Assembly: GCA_023512835.1 (NCBI GenBank)
Contig: CM042092.1
Coordinates: forward strand, 2,133,293-2,197,292
Direction of reading: 5' to 3'
From: Taxillus chinensis
Lineage: Eukaryota; Streptophyta; Magnoliopsida; Santalales; Loranthaceae
DNA: 64,000 nt
The translations under genes were made by a program, and so were the position numbers. The notes beneath the pieces are model-generated. The model was not told the origin of the DNA. It did not search any database and saw only the letters and a list, made by a program, of their open reading frames with translations. How positions within the stretch are numbered: position 1 is the first letter of the stretch; every line of letters starts with the position of its first letter. Shown piece after piece: positions 47,401 through 59,800 of the stretch.

Positions 47401-49196
47401 TACTGCGCCTCATATGTCTGCTGACTCCTCTCAAATTCCTTGAAAAAGTCTCTAGTTATGGGTATTGTGTTTGTTGCATCCAGGGGAACAAGGGTCACTG
47501 GTATTCCAGAGTGGAATACCTGCAACATGCCACTAATAAATTCAGATATCTACTTTCACAAATGTTATAATAATAATAATAATAATAATAATAGGGGGGG
47601 AAAAAGAAAGAAAGAGAACCATACAATTTCCAAGCGTTTTCTCTGTTCTACAAGTCATAATTGAGCTGTATTACGGACCTGGTATGCAGCAAAAGGATCT
47701 CCGAAGATATTGAATTCGGCATAAGGATTGCTTCTGTAGTCACTGAACAAGTTACCACGGTCACCGCACTGCTGAGGCCTGCAATCTGTGGCGTTTTTTG
47801 GGCAACAGCCAGTCGGATTCCTTGACTTCACACCCCCACCCATTACATAAATATGCTCAATGTGTTTCTTCAAATGTGGATTTCTCATTAGAAAAATTGC
47901 TATATTTGTATGGGCGCCTATGATGAATACAGTAATTGGTCCTGCAGAGACTTGGTCAAAAATCACTTGCTGAGCAGATGGCTGCCTAAGAGGTGTATAT
48001 TTTCTGCTTCCCTGTATATTGAAGAGAAAGTGATAGTGAAGCGTCGTGTTCCATTACTAAAGCGCGTGGTTTTATAGAAACCTTTAAATCCCAACCCATT
48101 TTAAGGAATCAAATAATTTCCTACCTGTGGAAGAAATGCTTTGCGGATTCCAAAATTTGTATCAATGTCTAATCGTCCACCAAACAGCCCAACAGGAATG
48201 GCTTGTCGATATCTACAACCCCCTGCTGTTGAGATCCCCTAGATATAAGAGAGCTGATCAGAAGCGTAAGTAGGATCACCCAAAAAACAAATAATGGTCC
48301 ACAGAAACATGAAACCCAATTAAACTACAGCTAGTTTTATAAAATTCGTGACTACTTATTTGCACCTGTTCAATTATAGGAAGATAACCGCCAACATCTT
48401 GTTGTATGGTACCATCTGTCTGTATCCCACCTTCACCTCCCACGCCAACAGAGATGTCATCCCGGCCCATCATAAAAAGGATGTCATAAATATGATTCAC
48501 GGCGTGCCCGGCATTACTCCATGCATTTGCGTTGATGGTAACTGCCTGCAGCACGAGAATATATACGTACTCCATGTAGAAACATGCACTAAAGCAATAT
48601 GAAATTTGGGCAGATAGGATCTGAACCGCAAGGCAAAATAGGAATATATGCTGATCATATATTAACAACACGTGTAGAAAGTTCTATCAACGTTTGAAAC
48701 CCGACCTAGCTCAGCTGAAGCTAGACTTATAGTAGTGACACATGCTGATATCACTAAGCTAGACTTGTATAGTAGTGCACAAAGCCAACCCCGGACCATT
48801 CACGGACTACAAAACATTGATCAAAGTCTCTAATCTCAAACACCCAGCTATCATGAGTTCAACACCAGATGAAGAACGGGAAAAAGATGTATTAATCCAG
48901 ATCTTATGGAGGGGAAGAAAATTAATGGCCATGCAGTAACGATACTAAGAAATACATGAATGCTGGTATTAGTAGGAGTAATAAATAATATGAATGGTAA
49001 ATAACAGAGGAACCTCCAAATCGAACTCTGATCTGTTTTGCTTTAAGAGGTAGATGAGAGCGAAGACATCATCAGTATCAGCATCTGTATCCAAGAGAAT
49101 CCGGCGAGGTGAGCCCTCCACACCCATAAATTGGGAACATGCTCCATAAAATGTTATTATCGAAACCGTGCTCCAAACACACACTCTGAACAACAT
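41459..49196 (-). CDS. NSH3-like secreted nucleoside hydrolase, copy B
   Basis: Twelve exons in gene order: 49014-49196, 48366-48545, 48125-48238, 47679-48011, 47343-47519, 46958-47242, 46706-46828, 46380-46577, 42760-43013, 42455-42650, 41903-42208, 41459-41773. The total is 2,664 bases (887 aa), the length expected for Arabidopsis NSH3. A signal-peptide-like N-terminus leads into two nucleoside hydrolase domains: DTDADTDD (36-43) with [16 protein letters not shown], and DMDMSAGD (506-513). A Cys-rich loop (220-244, [10 protein letters not shown] then QQC) follows MGGG; copy A has lost it. The C-terminus [15 protein letters not shown] is intact. Intron 8 is 3.4 kb because it holds a decayed copia element in the opposite orientation. 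Splice sites on both sides of it remain GT-AG, so the gene may still work. Copies A and B share exon structure and upstream sequence and are a duplicate pair. Confidence 0.92.
43390..46330 (+). mobile_element. Decayed Ty1/copia inside intron 8 of hydrolase B
   Basis: Domains in copia order on the plus strand, all broken by stops and frameshifts. A gag piece (43,394-43,603, [17 protein letters not shown]). A pre-integrase segment ([13 protein letters not shown], ~43,930). An integrase core (QLVHTDV, then [16 protein letters not shown], 44,080-44,190). The [17 protein letters not shown] block (~44,650). Reverse transcriptase ([20 protein letters not shown], ~45,110, then [12 protein letters not shown]). 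The tail [20 protein letters not shown] (~45,770) and RNase H ([20 protein letters not shown], ~46,155). No LTRs or target duplications were recognised, and the boundaries are approximate. The intron sequence next to exon 8 still resembles the copy A intron (catcaatgga at ~46,342). Confidence 0.85.
47566..47593. repeat. ATA microsatellite
   Basis: About nine taa units followed by a G-run, in intron 4 of hydrolase B; absent from copy A. Confidence 0.8.
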
Positions 49197-49670
49197 TTCT
49201 CTCTGCTTCCACAACTAACCAGAAATCCTCTCGCTTCAGTAGCTCTGCTTCAACTTTTACATCAATAACTTCCCTGCCCAAATTATCCATAATTGAAAAC
49301 GCAAGAACAACACAATTAAAATTCAAAGCAACAAAAACCCAGAACTCGCCTAAAAAAGAAAAGACACATTAAACAAATTCAATAGACGAAAACAGGGGGG
49401 GTGAGAAAACACAAAATGAAATAAATTTAGAAGTTGGTTATCATTGCTTCAATCAAAACTCAAAAGTTTGATGAGGGTCCACTTGTAATATTTGTGTGTG
49501 CGTGGTTCTGAAAAACAGAACATAGCAAAACAGAGAGGGGGTGTTACTTGGGGAGGATACCGAAAAGGGATGAAAGAAATGAAGATCCCAATGCAATCGC
49601 ACCTCTTTGTTTTGGTAATGAATTAATGAACAATGTGGTGTGAAGATCAACAGCCTCACTGGAAGTCAAT
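49197..49670 (-). promoter_or_regulatory. 5' flank/leader of hydrolase B
   Basis: Matches the copy A upstream region (25,508-25,980) over several hundred bases, including agaaatgaagat and gaacaatgtgg. Likely leader and promoter retained in both duplicates. Confidence 0.6.
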
Positions 49671-51409
49671 TGTATGGAGTTGACTGAAGCTTTGCTGATC
49701 AAATCTTGAGGTGCCATCATTGACTGTGTCCAAATATATACATAATTAATATAACCCACCAATCCCAAGGTGCTCAACAAATCTCCAACTGGCTTTTTGT
49801 TTTTTTGTTTTTTGTTTTTTTGGTTTTTTCACTGCAGGTTTGGAATCCCCAGTAACTTCAAAATTTTCCTTTGAGCCATGAGCTACTCACAAGCACAAAC
49901 TCATGGTTGAGCGAGACAGTTATGTTTTATTACACTCCCGATACCTCTAGTCTGATCCTATGATTGAGTCGACTTCAGAATGGATATACAGTTAAACAGA
50001 AAAAATTGCTTTTGCATATAACATATAAAAATTATGAAGGCCCCACCTGTAGATTCTTTTATCTAAATATGTGACTGAAATTCGCACATTCACTTTTCAG
50101 GAATAAAAAAAAAATGCAACGCTCAGTGTCATCAACTTTTACTAAAATTGCTTGTTTATGACTCCACTTTTTTCGTTTTCGGCTGCGCGACATTATTTTC
50201 CTTTTTCTTAACATTTGTTGTCATGTTTGACGATAAATCAACTGAATCGATGTGGCTGGTTTTTGTTTTTGTTTTTAATAACCGAGGTTCATCTTCTATC
50301 TACTTTCTAAAGCCCACTAGGTCAACATCGATACCGCATGTGAATGTGAGATTAATCTTCAATTATATATATATATATATACCCTCATGTCATTTTTAAA
50401 AAAATTGAATACAAAATCATAATAATATAATATGAATTTGTTTATGTGAAGTGAGTACGCGGAATCAAGAGGTCACCTTGGGGAGGGGACAAAATTTTTC
50501 TAGTGGGAGACCAGGAGGATGGGTTTTGTTGTGGAATAAACTTTTTCAGACAAATTTTTATTATGGAATAGAAAACTTTTTCAATCAGGTGTATAAATTT
50601 ATGGTTTGAGAACCAATTTTTCACCCCCATTCAATTGGACTGGTTGTGTTCCTGAATGAAATTAAAGTTGTAGTAAATAAAGACTTTAAAACCTGACATT
50701 GACAGTGTAGTTGGGGTGTAAGAAAATTTGAGTTTAATTGTTATTTGCGCATCAAACGAGTTTAATACAGAAATATTTATGAGTTTGCAGAGTTTGAGTT
50801 TGGGGTACTTAACTGAGATACATTTTTACCCGGTTCATTGTGTATTATAACTCTTCCTTGTCGTGAGTGGCAAAGGACCATAAACGATAATGACAACACC
50901 TTACTCCTTAACAACTCAAGAAACTCAAATACATTGCCAATGCATGATTATTGGCTTCAGCGGACCTGTATGGTTGACTGGTTGTCTTCCACATCTGATG
51001 AGGATCATTCCTAGCCACTATTGGTTTTAGTTTTAGATGGTGATGCAGCAGCTTGAGAGACCTGGAACGTCCTTTTTTGCCCCCCGAGCATTAATGTGGT
51101 AGTAAAAGTGGGGTAGATCTTTCTATTTTGGGCTGGCAAGGTTATTCAATCCACAAATTTTAGTAAATTTAATTATTAAATATTTACTTAAAAAAAGTAA
51201 AAATAATTTTTAAGATGATATGTTAGACATAAGAGCAAAAAACATATTTATGGTGTGATAATATGTTTTAGAAAATTTTATTTTAAGATATTGAAGTTTG
51301 TTGAAACCGTTTAAATCTTTTAGGTCTTTTTTTAAGATTTTCATAGTGTGTTAAGTTATTAAAAACATGAAAATCAATTATCTATTATTATAGTTAGAAA
51401 TAACCATTA
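49671..51409. other. Intergenic, non-coding
   Basis: No gene or element recognised. TA repeat at ~50,365-50,382. Confidence 0.5.
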
Positions 51410-51916
51410 GAGCACTTACAGTGGGTTCAATAAATCTAAATTTTTATTAAATTGTAACTAAAAAGTATTAAAAGGTCTTTCTGGACTCACTAAAATAGCC
51501 ACAAAAATAGTTATCTATGTTTCACCTGGCCAAATTTGGCGAGTCCTTTCATGTTGGCTATTTTTTAAAAAAAATAATAATATGCTTTCTCTCTCCACTC
51601 TCTCTCGATCAACAACACCAACGCACACCTTCATACGCTGTAGGGGGAGGGGGCTGACGAGGCCGATGCTATTGCAGGGGGAGGGGAGTTGATGGGGGCA
51701 ACGACACTGCAGGGGGAGGGAGCCAACATGAACACACCAAAATCAGTGCCACGAGATTTGAACTGGAATCCTGATGAAAATAATATTTTAATATAGATAT
51801 TGAAATTTTGTTGAGCCTGTAAATACTATCATAAATATTAACTAGCTAAATTTTATAAAAGTTGAATTTATAGCTAAATTTTAACTAAAATTTATTGAGC
51901 TCGCTGTGAATGCTCT
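51410..51916. mobile_element. Tourist-like MITE with G-rich core
   Basis: A 507-base element. The left end GAGCACTTACAGTGGGTTCA and the right end, reverse-complemented, GAGCATTCACAGCGAGCTCA are ~26-base terminal inverted repeats (both continue ATAAAT). TTA flanks both sides (51,407-51,409 and 51,917-51,919). The core has three gcagggggaggg-type blocks (about 51,640-51,722) able in principle to form a G-quadruplex. There is no transposase. Confidence 0.8.
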
Positions 51917-51919
51917 TAA

Positions 51920-54510
51920 AAGTTACGAGATAACATATGTCTATGTATGTATGTGTGTGTATTCATGTAAGAAAATTTTATAAAAGAGAATAATATAGTA
52001 TTTAAAAGAGAACAAAAAAGTAATGAGATAGCATAATATCAAGCTTTTGAGTAAATATATAACTTGAAACTATGAATACACAAGATGAAAAATATGAGAA
52101 GGGTGTAAGATGAGATCACTCTCTTACTTGATATGGTATGGAAAATGGACAAACCTATGGAAAATGGGTGGAAATATAATTTTCTGCTACGTGATTGGTA
52201 TGAAAATTGCATAGAAAAGGAGGAAAATGGTCTTGAAATATATGCCTCATTTTCACACTTGTTTTGCCGCGAAAAGACATGAAAATTACATTGTACTTTT
52301 TTCCCTGAAAATATCTTGAGAGGCTCATTTTTTAGTCAAAATAATATTTATAGATGAAGGCAAAAATTGGTAATAGACATAATAAAAAAAATTCATTTTT
52401 TTTTGCATCCCTAACTAGCCATCCTCTTCTTTTACCTTTTTATTTTCACCTTTTTACTTTTGACCTCAAATTACTTATTTTCTTCCTACCCCTTCATATT
52501 TTGCCAAGTAAAGGATACAAATTTACTCTTCACTATGGGTGAGCTCATAACTCATAATCATTAACTAAAGAAAAATTTTGAATTCATATGTGCTATCACT
52601 ATGACAATGTTAGAAAAATGATAATGCGACTTAGCTAAAAAAGCTCGATTCACCCTACAAATGCATACGAATACAATTTGAGAAATCTTAACTAGGATAT
52701 TGTTAGTTAAAAGGTTGATTTGTTGAAGCTACTATAAAACTATTTAAATCTGAAAACTTGGTCAATGTGCGCGTATAAGTTCATAAACCCAAAGATTCAT
52801 ATGGTTGAATGGTCGGAGATATCATGAGGCTGTGGAAGCTATAAAGTGCAATGACTAATTCGAAGACACGAAGACTCATAAATCAAAGGGTCAAGTTTCA
52901 CCACGAGGTATTAAGTTAGTTGAGCTAAGTGAAAGAGTCGAAAATCGGTAGGGTCAAATGTCAAAGGGACATAAACCCGAAAACTTGAAGAGTCAAAGAG
53001 TTGAAGACTTAGCTCAGGGGATATCAAGTAAGTGAAGCAAAAAGTCATATCTAAGACTCGAAGACCCGAAGGGTTGAAAAATTAAAACCTTAACTTATAA
53101 TAATATAAGCTAAGATCATTTCAATTGACTCAAAGAGTTGAATATCCAATGACTCGAAGACTCGAAGGCAACAAAGTTAAAGTCGAAGCTCCGAGTGTCT
53201 CACTTCATCTGAAGGCTTTGACTCTGTCAAATTTTTGTGGTTTTGAGGCTTTGATGTTGCCTACTTTGAAGGAGATTGTTATTCAAGATAAGTCAATCGT
53301 ATCTTCGAGACAAGAATCTTCAAGGTTAGAGCCCAGGAAGAACCTAAAAGCAAATCAACTATATGTAACCCTTTGAGGAAGAGTTTCAACGCCATGGCCT
53401 TCGAGACAACCACATTTAAAACTTAGAATATTATTTTGTTGTTATCTTCGAGTCTGACCGCAATTTCAAGGCACACAAACTTAAAACTCAAAGCAACACT
53501 AACACTTAGCAATATTATCAGCTAGGATTTTCGTGTCCCTTGCCATGTGGCTCTCTATAGTTAATGACATTAATTGTCATATTAATGACTACCGCATACT
53601 AATAATAGATGAACGAACGAGATTTAAAGAATAGGTATTAGCACGATATGTGCAGTATGAGCAACTAATCTACAAAATATGAGCAGATCTAATCATACCC
53701 TTTACCTGCCATATTTTTTTGATGGAAAGTTAGATTATAGGGGATAAGAATGCATGTGCAAATGCACCATGTATTAAAATATACACACTAATATCGGAAA
53801 TGGAAACTTCAAGGAATATTAAAAATAACTCTTAAACATTGAATAAATAACTTTTGAGAATTGAATCAAAAGTTCATATGAACAAATAACAACTTTCAAA
53901 GAAGAATGAGAGCTAACAAGTAAAAATACTTTCAAGTGTAGTGCACACGTGAGACAAAATTCAAAGAACATTCCATTAAAGATTCAATCTTTGTTTTGAA
54001 AGATCTAACACAAACCGATCAATAAGTCTTCTATTAAAAGAGCAAGAATTAGTAATAGCAAGCATAAGAGAAACATTCGACAAATTATTTTCTTAAATAG
54101 TTAGTCTCAAACAGTCTTTTCTCTTTGTGCACTAATTTCATGTAAAATTGTTAAAATATTTCTCACCCGATCTAAAGTGTTTCAATATAGGACTTATTGT
54201 GATTACTCCGATCTTTGTTCATATATCATTTATTCTCATGCCTTATTCACCTCCCTCTAACTCACGGTTGAGAGTACTTGAGACTTTCAAACACATGACG
54301 CTATAGTATCAATAATATTTTTTAAGTTTAACCGTGTAAATTTTATTTTATGGCTTTTAGTTTTATGATTTAGTTATACCCCTTGAGTTAAATATATCAT
54401 TTATTATAATTAATTGTGTTAAATAAATATTATTTTAAATTAAATAATTAATTTAATTGAAGTTTGAACTCGACATGTTAGCTAAGAGGGTGAAACGGTG
54501 GTAAAATAGC
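51920..54510. other. Intergenic, partly purine-rich
   Basis: No gene recognised. 52,780-53,180 contains many degenerate repeats of a gaagactcgaag type. The rest is AT-rich. Confidence 0.5.
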
Positions 54511-54516
54511 ACTTGT

Positions 54517-54589
54517 TGTATTACATCATCAGCTGGATTGGGAAATTAGCACTGCCGTTGTATTACATCATCAGCTGGATTGGGAAATT
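54517..54589 (+). repeat. Short tandem duplication
   Basis: A 32-base unit (ttgtattacatcatcagctg, then gattgggaaatt) occurs at 54,517-54,548 and again at 54,558-54,589, separated by agcactgcc. Identical by eye, hence recent. Confidence 0.9.
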
Positions 54590-55790
54590 GAGAAGAGGAA
54601 AGAAAACAACATCCCAAACGATAGATAGTTTCCATATTGGCTGCCCATGCTCCGTTGCTTGTGGTGGTGGACCATGGTCGATCTTATCATCACCCACCCA
54701 ATACTCTTAATAAAAATCTTATTATAATAATCAATGGCAGATGTAAAATGGGCGAATTCACTCAGTTGACTAAAACAGTATAATAAAAATAAAAATTGTG
54801 TAGAAAACAGGGAAAAAAAAAAAAAAAAACCCTCCTTCAATGCAACTAAACAGAGAGGCTTTGCGAGATCCACGCTGTGTGTGCGCCCAGCCCGGGGGAA
54901 ACGGACCCCGCTTTGCGGGCGAGTCAGATGCCACGTGTGTACGAGCGAAAGGGGTGATCGTTGGCTGACAATGACATCGCTAAAACTTGACCCCTCGGCC
55001 CTCCCTCTCTCTTTTCCGTCCGTAAAACGCATTTGGTACGCGAAGAATTTTATGCCGTTTTTAAAAACGGTGTTGGGGATTTTAATTTAATAATAATATA
55101 AATATAAAAATAATTTTAAAAATAATAAAAGTTATAATTATTTTTAAAATTTATTTTATTTTTATTTTTAAAATTCAATTCAATTCTTACATGATATTCA
55201 AATATTTTTTTTACTTTTATTATATTTTATCATTTGAACCGACTCAATTTAAAAAAAATTAAACACATTATCTCTTATAAAAAAATAAATGATTTTTAAA
55301 TTTAAATTCAACATTAATTTTTAAAACTAACATTAAAATTAAAACTTGCATCAAAAAAATCCTAACCAAAACTTGGAGCCCGCTCTCAAGTTTCTCTATT
55401 TTGCAGCTCCTTTCTATTTCTTTAAAAAAAATTAGTAATATTACACTCCAACTGTTGCTTTGGATTTTAAATCTCCGGCTTACTATGACAAGATTTTAAA
55501 TGTCCAACTTGAGGCCTCCAAATTTGAGAGATGGCATCATGTAAGAAGATTTATAATTCGTGGGCTCACTGACTGCAGCATCAGCACTGCTGTCCGCTCT
55601 GTTAGCCTATTCATTTTTCACAGACTTCGCTTTATCTTCTTTTTTAATTTGTTTTTCAATCTTGAATCAAAAGTAAGAAATTAATATTAGTTTCTCTGCG
55701 ATCGGAGTATATCGGGACAGACACACGCAAGCCGCACGCCCGATAAGTGACTTTTCCATTGAAACGAGCTCGTGAGAGCTAGGCACCCCA
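54590..55790. other. Intergenic with a GC-rich G-box patch
   Basis: 54,840-55,030 is GC-rich and includes gccacgtgtgt (~54,929-54,939), an ABRE/G-box-like site. No gene start could be attached to it. The rest is AT-rich non-coding. Confidence 0.4.
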
Positions 55791-55799
55791 ACACCTGGA

Positions 55800-56320
55800 T
55801 CCATTTTGTCGACTTCCCTTGCCTACATTGTTCTATCGACCGGAGGCTATTTACCTTGGAGACCCGATGCGGTTATGAGTACGAACGGGCATGGATGGCA
55901 CTCGGTCCTCCGGATTTTCAAGATTACTCTTTTTCGTTTCTCTCCCTCCTAGGTAATTATCGTGTTTTTCCTCATAGATTTTCATCTTTTTCTTTTTCTT
56001 TTTCATCTTTTGCTGGTGGATTTTCAAGTGGCACAGGTGCGTGCTATTTGCGAAGGGACAAGGTAGACGGGGGTAGGCTCTACGGCAGTTCGTGCAGAAA
56101 ATCGATGGTGCCACTTCATAGTTCGGACGTATCGACTCGGTTAAATGCGGAGAATACGCCACTAGTCTCGGGCCCGACGATGAAGAGGGAACTTGTCATC
56201 CATACACAAAATGGTCGAACCTGGAATCGTTATCCTGATGAGCTCAAGGTAAGGCGAAACCAATCTATGCGTGCTCCAATTGGTATGGCTTACTCAAGAC
56301 ATTCACTTGAGTGACCGAGC
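55800..56320 (-). repeat. Dispersed repeat family R1, copy 3
   Basis: Reverse complement of the copies at 1-430 and 600-960. On the minus strand it reads gagtaagccatacc near 56,290, gagctcatcaggataacg near 56,235, and tccgcatttaaccgagtcg near 56,140. A 180-codon open frame on the plus strand runs through it but has no protein similarity I can name. Confidence 0.65.
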
Positions 56321-56540
56321 ATCTGCACGGGTAAAACTAACCTCGTGACATAAAGCTATATTTCACTCAAATTTCACTCCAATCATTCATCTAAATTATT
56401 AGAAAAAATAATAACAAAAGTTAAATTTACATATAATTTTTTCTTTACTAATGATACATGTTAGTCAATAATGCAAATACCATGCCTCCCAACCCCTATG
56501 TCGCCTCCCTCACCCGTCACTGTGCATCGCCTCCCTCCCC

Positions 56541-56880
56541 AAAAATGCAGGGAAGGTGATCTGGTTGGAGGCCCACCCCATACCATAGCACCCGCGACCG
56601 AGGTGGGTGGCGGGGATGGTGGTGCTGATCGAAGATGCCAGTGGGTACGTGTGTGACCGAGTGCTCCAGGGAGGGGATCTACTTACCGACGATGAGCAAG
56701 CGAATGTGCGCGGAGGCAATGGTAGAGGGGTCAGACGTCAGAGAATGGGTGAAGAATTGTGATGGAAGAGGACCGGAGAAAGTATCTAGCGGTGTGGGAC
56801 AAGACCTATTGGCCTACGTACAAGTTCCTCCACATGCTATGGAAGGTTTACAGGTCCAACCCCGTTCGCGAGGCGTTCAA
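56541..56880 (+). pseudogene. Geranylgeranyl reductase (CHLP-type) gene fragment
   Basis: Three frames together read the C-terminal part of plant geranylgeranyl diphosphate reductase. The first (56,547 on) is AGKVIWLEAHPIP, a TAG stop (56,586-56,588), then HPRPRWVAGMVVLIEDASGY. After a frameshift near 56,650 comes VTECSREGIYLPTMSKRMCA, then EAMVEGS. After another near 56,755 comes RRKYLAVWDKTYWPTYKFLH, then KVYRSNPVREAFN. The family counterpart has the same blocks in the same order (EAHPIPEHPRPR, GYVTKCSGEGIYFAAKSGRM, WDKTYWPTYKVL, YRSNPAREAF, from memory). CHLP makes phytyl chains for chlorophyll and tocopherol in plastids. This copy lacks the FAD-binding N-terminus and the C-terminal end and cannot encode enzyme. 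It is colinear without introns over this stretch, so it may be retroposed or transposon-captured. Confidence 0.8.
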
Positions 56881-59800
56881 TCTATCTTTTCATTTTGTTC
56901 AGTCAACTATTTAATGGGCTTGTACGTGATTGATTATATATATATATATGGTATGTTGTATTGTTTTGTTGATTGATCTATCTATCCATCATCATCATCA
57001 ATGTTTTTTTTTTAAATCGAAACGGTGGTACAAGAGAAAAATTAGGTAAAAATATAAGTAAAAATAAAAATATTTTATCAATAGAATACAATTAGCTAAA
57101 ACATACGGTAACAAGTTAAATATAATTATATTAATTAATTTAACTTGCTATGCTCGTAAATCCCTTATTTTGAAATAATTAAATGTTTTAATTAACTTGT
57201 CTTTCTCTATAAATTTTACTCAAAATATTTGTATTAATTAAAAATTTTATTAAATATTAAATTTTAAAGTATCATCTAATAAAATTTGAACTTGATTAAT
57301 TAGTGGCTTAAAAATTTAATATTTAATAAAATTTTTAATCAAGAAATATTTAAAGTGCTCCCGATTTCACACTTCGATTTATAAGCGATAGCGATTCTTC
57401 TCATGTGCTCACCCGCTTGTGGCTGCCCTTCATTGCCGCCGGATGTCAATTTGTGGTTGACTCTTACTCGTCCAGATTGCGATTGCAATTGCCCTTCATG
57501 TCAAACTTGCCATCCTCACCCTTTCGGATTTGTTATGTCAATTTCTTCTATATCATACATCTCTTTCTTTCTTTTTTTCCCAATTTGATTTTGATACCAA
57601 ATCCTTTGACGGACCAACGAATGTTCTTATAAAAATGATATTATCATAATTCATTTGTTTTTCAATTTATGTAAAGTGTACTAAAAAATATGACAATTAT
57701 ATCTCACAACTAAATTGCATTCATTATAAATAAATTTTTTTATTATATAAGTTAATGATGATGTATCAAAAGAATTTTTTTGTGTGATTTTTGATAAATA
57801 TATAAAACAAAAATAACTACTTTTATCTCAACAGATCACCAACTTAAAGATAAAAATAAGTTAATGTAAGTTAATGATGATGACATGACTATTTTTTCCA
57901 TACATAAAGATAAAAATAGCTTAAAACAAATAGTCACACATGCCTATTAAATGTAAAGTTAATATAGTAATATAAAACATTATTAATAGTGTATTACTTA
58001 TTTGTACAAGAAAAAGTAATATTTTAAAAAAAAAAGTGATGCGCGTAATTATTTGCCAATGGTTTGTTTTAACCGATACGCATGATCACATAAATTTGCT
58101 ATATTTGGGCACAATCGTGCCAAGTACGTTTTGCATAAGTTCAAACACACTTAAAATAAGCAACGGCCTACATTTTTTTTATTTTTTATTTTGTGAGTAT
58201 TGCCACGGCCAACCCTGCCGACATCCCAGTCAAAAGAATAATGATACCAATCGACTAATGGGTCCTCAAAACAGCTACCTCCCACAATGTGATTGCGATG
58301 GAACCGATTAGAAATCGGGACGTTTGTGGAAAACCAACGAGTTGAATTGGGACTTGTGTGGAGCATTCAGCGCCTAAGCCCCCCCCACCCGAATAGTCAG
58401 CGAATCATACCAGAGCTAAGAGGGGAGCTATGAATCATCGTAGAGCCCACAATAATGCTCTATATCTTTACTCCTTATTTTAGCAACTAAAACCTATTTT
58501 AACTAATTACTTTATATTATCTATTCATATCATTTTTCTTATTTTAGTTAATTATGAAATATTTTACTATTATTTTAAATATAAACATTACTAATTACTA
58601 ATATAAACATTTCATAATATTACTAATTATGAAATTTATGCATATTAAAATAATAAAATTTTACATAGCAAGAGTAAAAGCATCATCTCATGTGCCAATG
58701 AACTTAAAGAATTACATTGGGGAGTTGCTTGTAGTCAAGTTTGAAACAATTACAATATATATTTGATTATCAAAGTTATATATAGTTAAGATTACATATG
58801 TTTTAATTTCTTAGTTTTATGCTTTTTTGGTGGACAATATTGTGACATGCGAGTAAACTTGTGCCTTAGCCTGATCCTAACATATTTGATTCTCTGTATT
58901 AAAATAGAGAATCATATATAGTTAAGATTACATAGGCTCTAACTTATTAGTCTAAATTTATACATAATAATAAACTACTAAACAATTATCATCAAAAGCG
59001 CATTCTAAGCACTTTCATCTCCCACATTTTCTGGTAAAATTATTATAATTTTTAGACAATCAGGTTAGTCAAGGAGAGATGACATCTCCCTCCATTTGAA
59101 ACTATTCCCACTAAATACAATAGATGTAAACCGCGAGGTAGTGGGCTACTAGCATAATCTATTTGAAATCTTCCCATTAATATACACCCAACATTCTATC
59201 GTTTCTCAAAAAACTTGAACGTGATGGCCACAAACATGGTTCGCAATATCAGCCGAGATACACGTATCTCGGTTGTTTCAACCAAGTATCGCAAGGTAGC
59301 GATACAAGATCCAAGAACGAGATGGCAAAAGGGCCTTATGAATTCATCTCGGTTGAGTTTTCATCCGATACACCATGTCTCGTCTTGATACAAGTATGTT
59401 GACATGTCTCGAACGATAATTCAACGGTGAATCACGAGACGCTTGAATTGCGGGAGGCACAAACTCACAAGTTTTGCCATAGAAAGCATGTCGATGCAAA
59501 CTTAGAGGACATCGACGCTTCTTTCTAATATAATTGACAGTTTCTTTTCTCCTTCCTCTTTTCTAATTTTTTTTTATGATTTTTAAAAAAAATTAATTAA
59601 ACATTATTTCATGCTTAAAGTTACATCTTACTCGAGATGCAATACGACATCTGTGACCGCAATGCAATGACTGTTTGCAACCGTGACTGCAAACCATGCC
59701 CACAAAGGAAGGCCAAAATATGTCATTTTACCGGTTGACCTATCCCGCTAGGTCTACACATAACAAGCCAAGAGATCATACTTATAATATAAGCCTTTTT

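Noticed and set aside
55772..56314. 180-codon open frame on the plus strand
   Set aside because: It runs through dispersed repeat R1 copy 3; the other two copies do not keep the frame.
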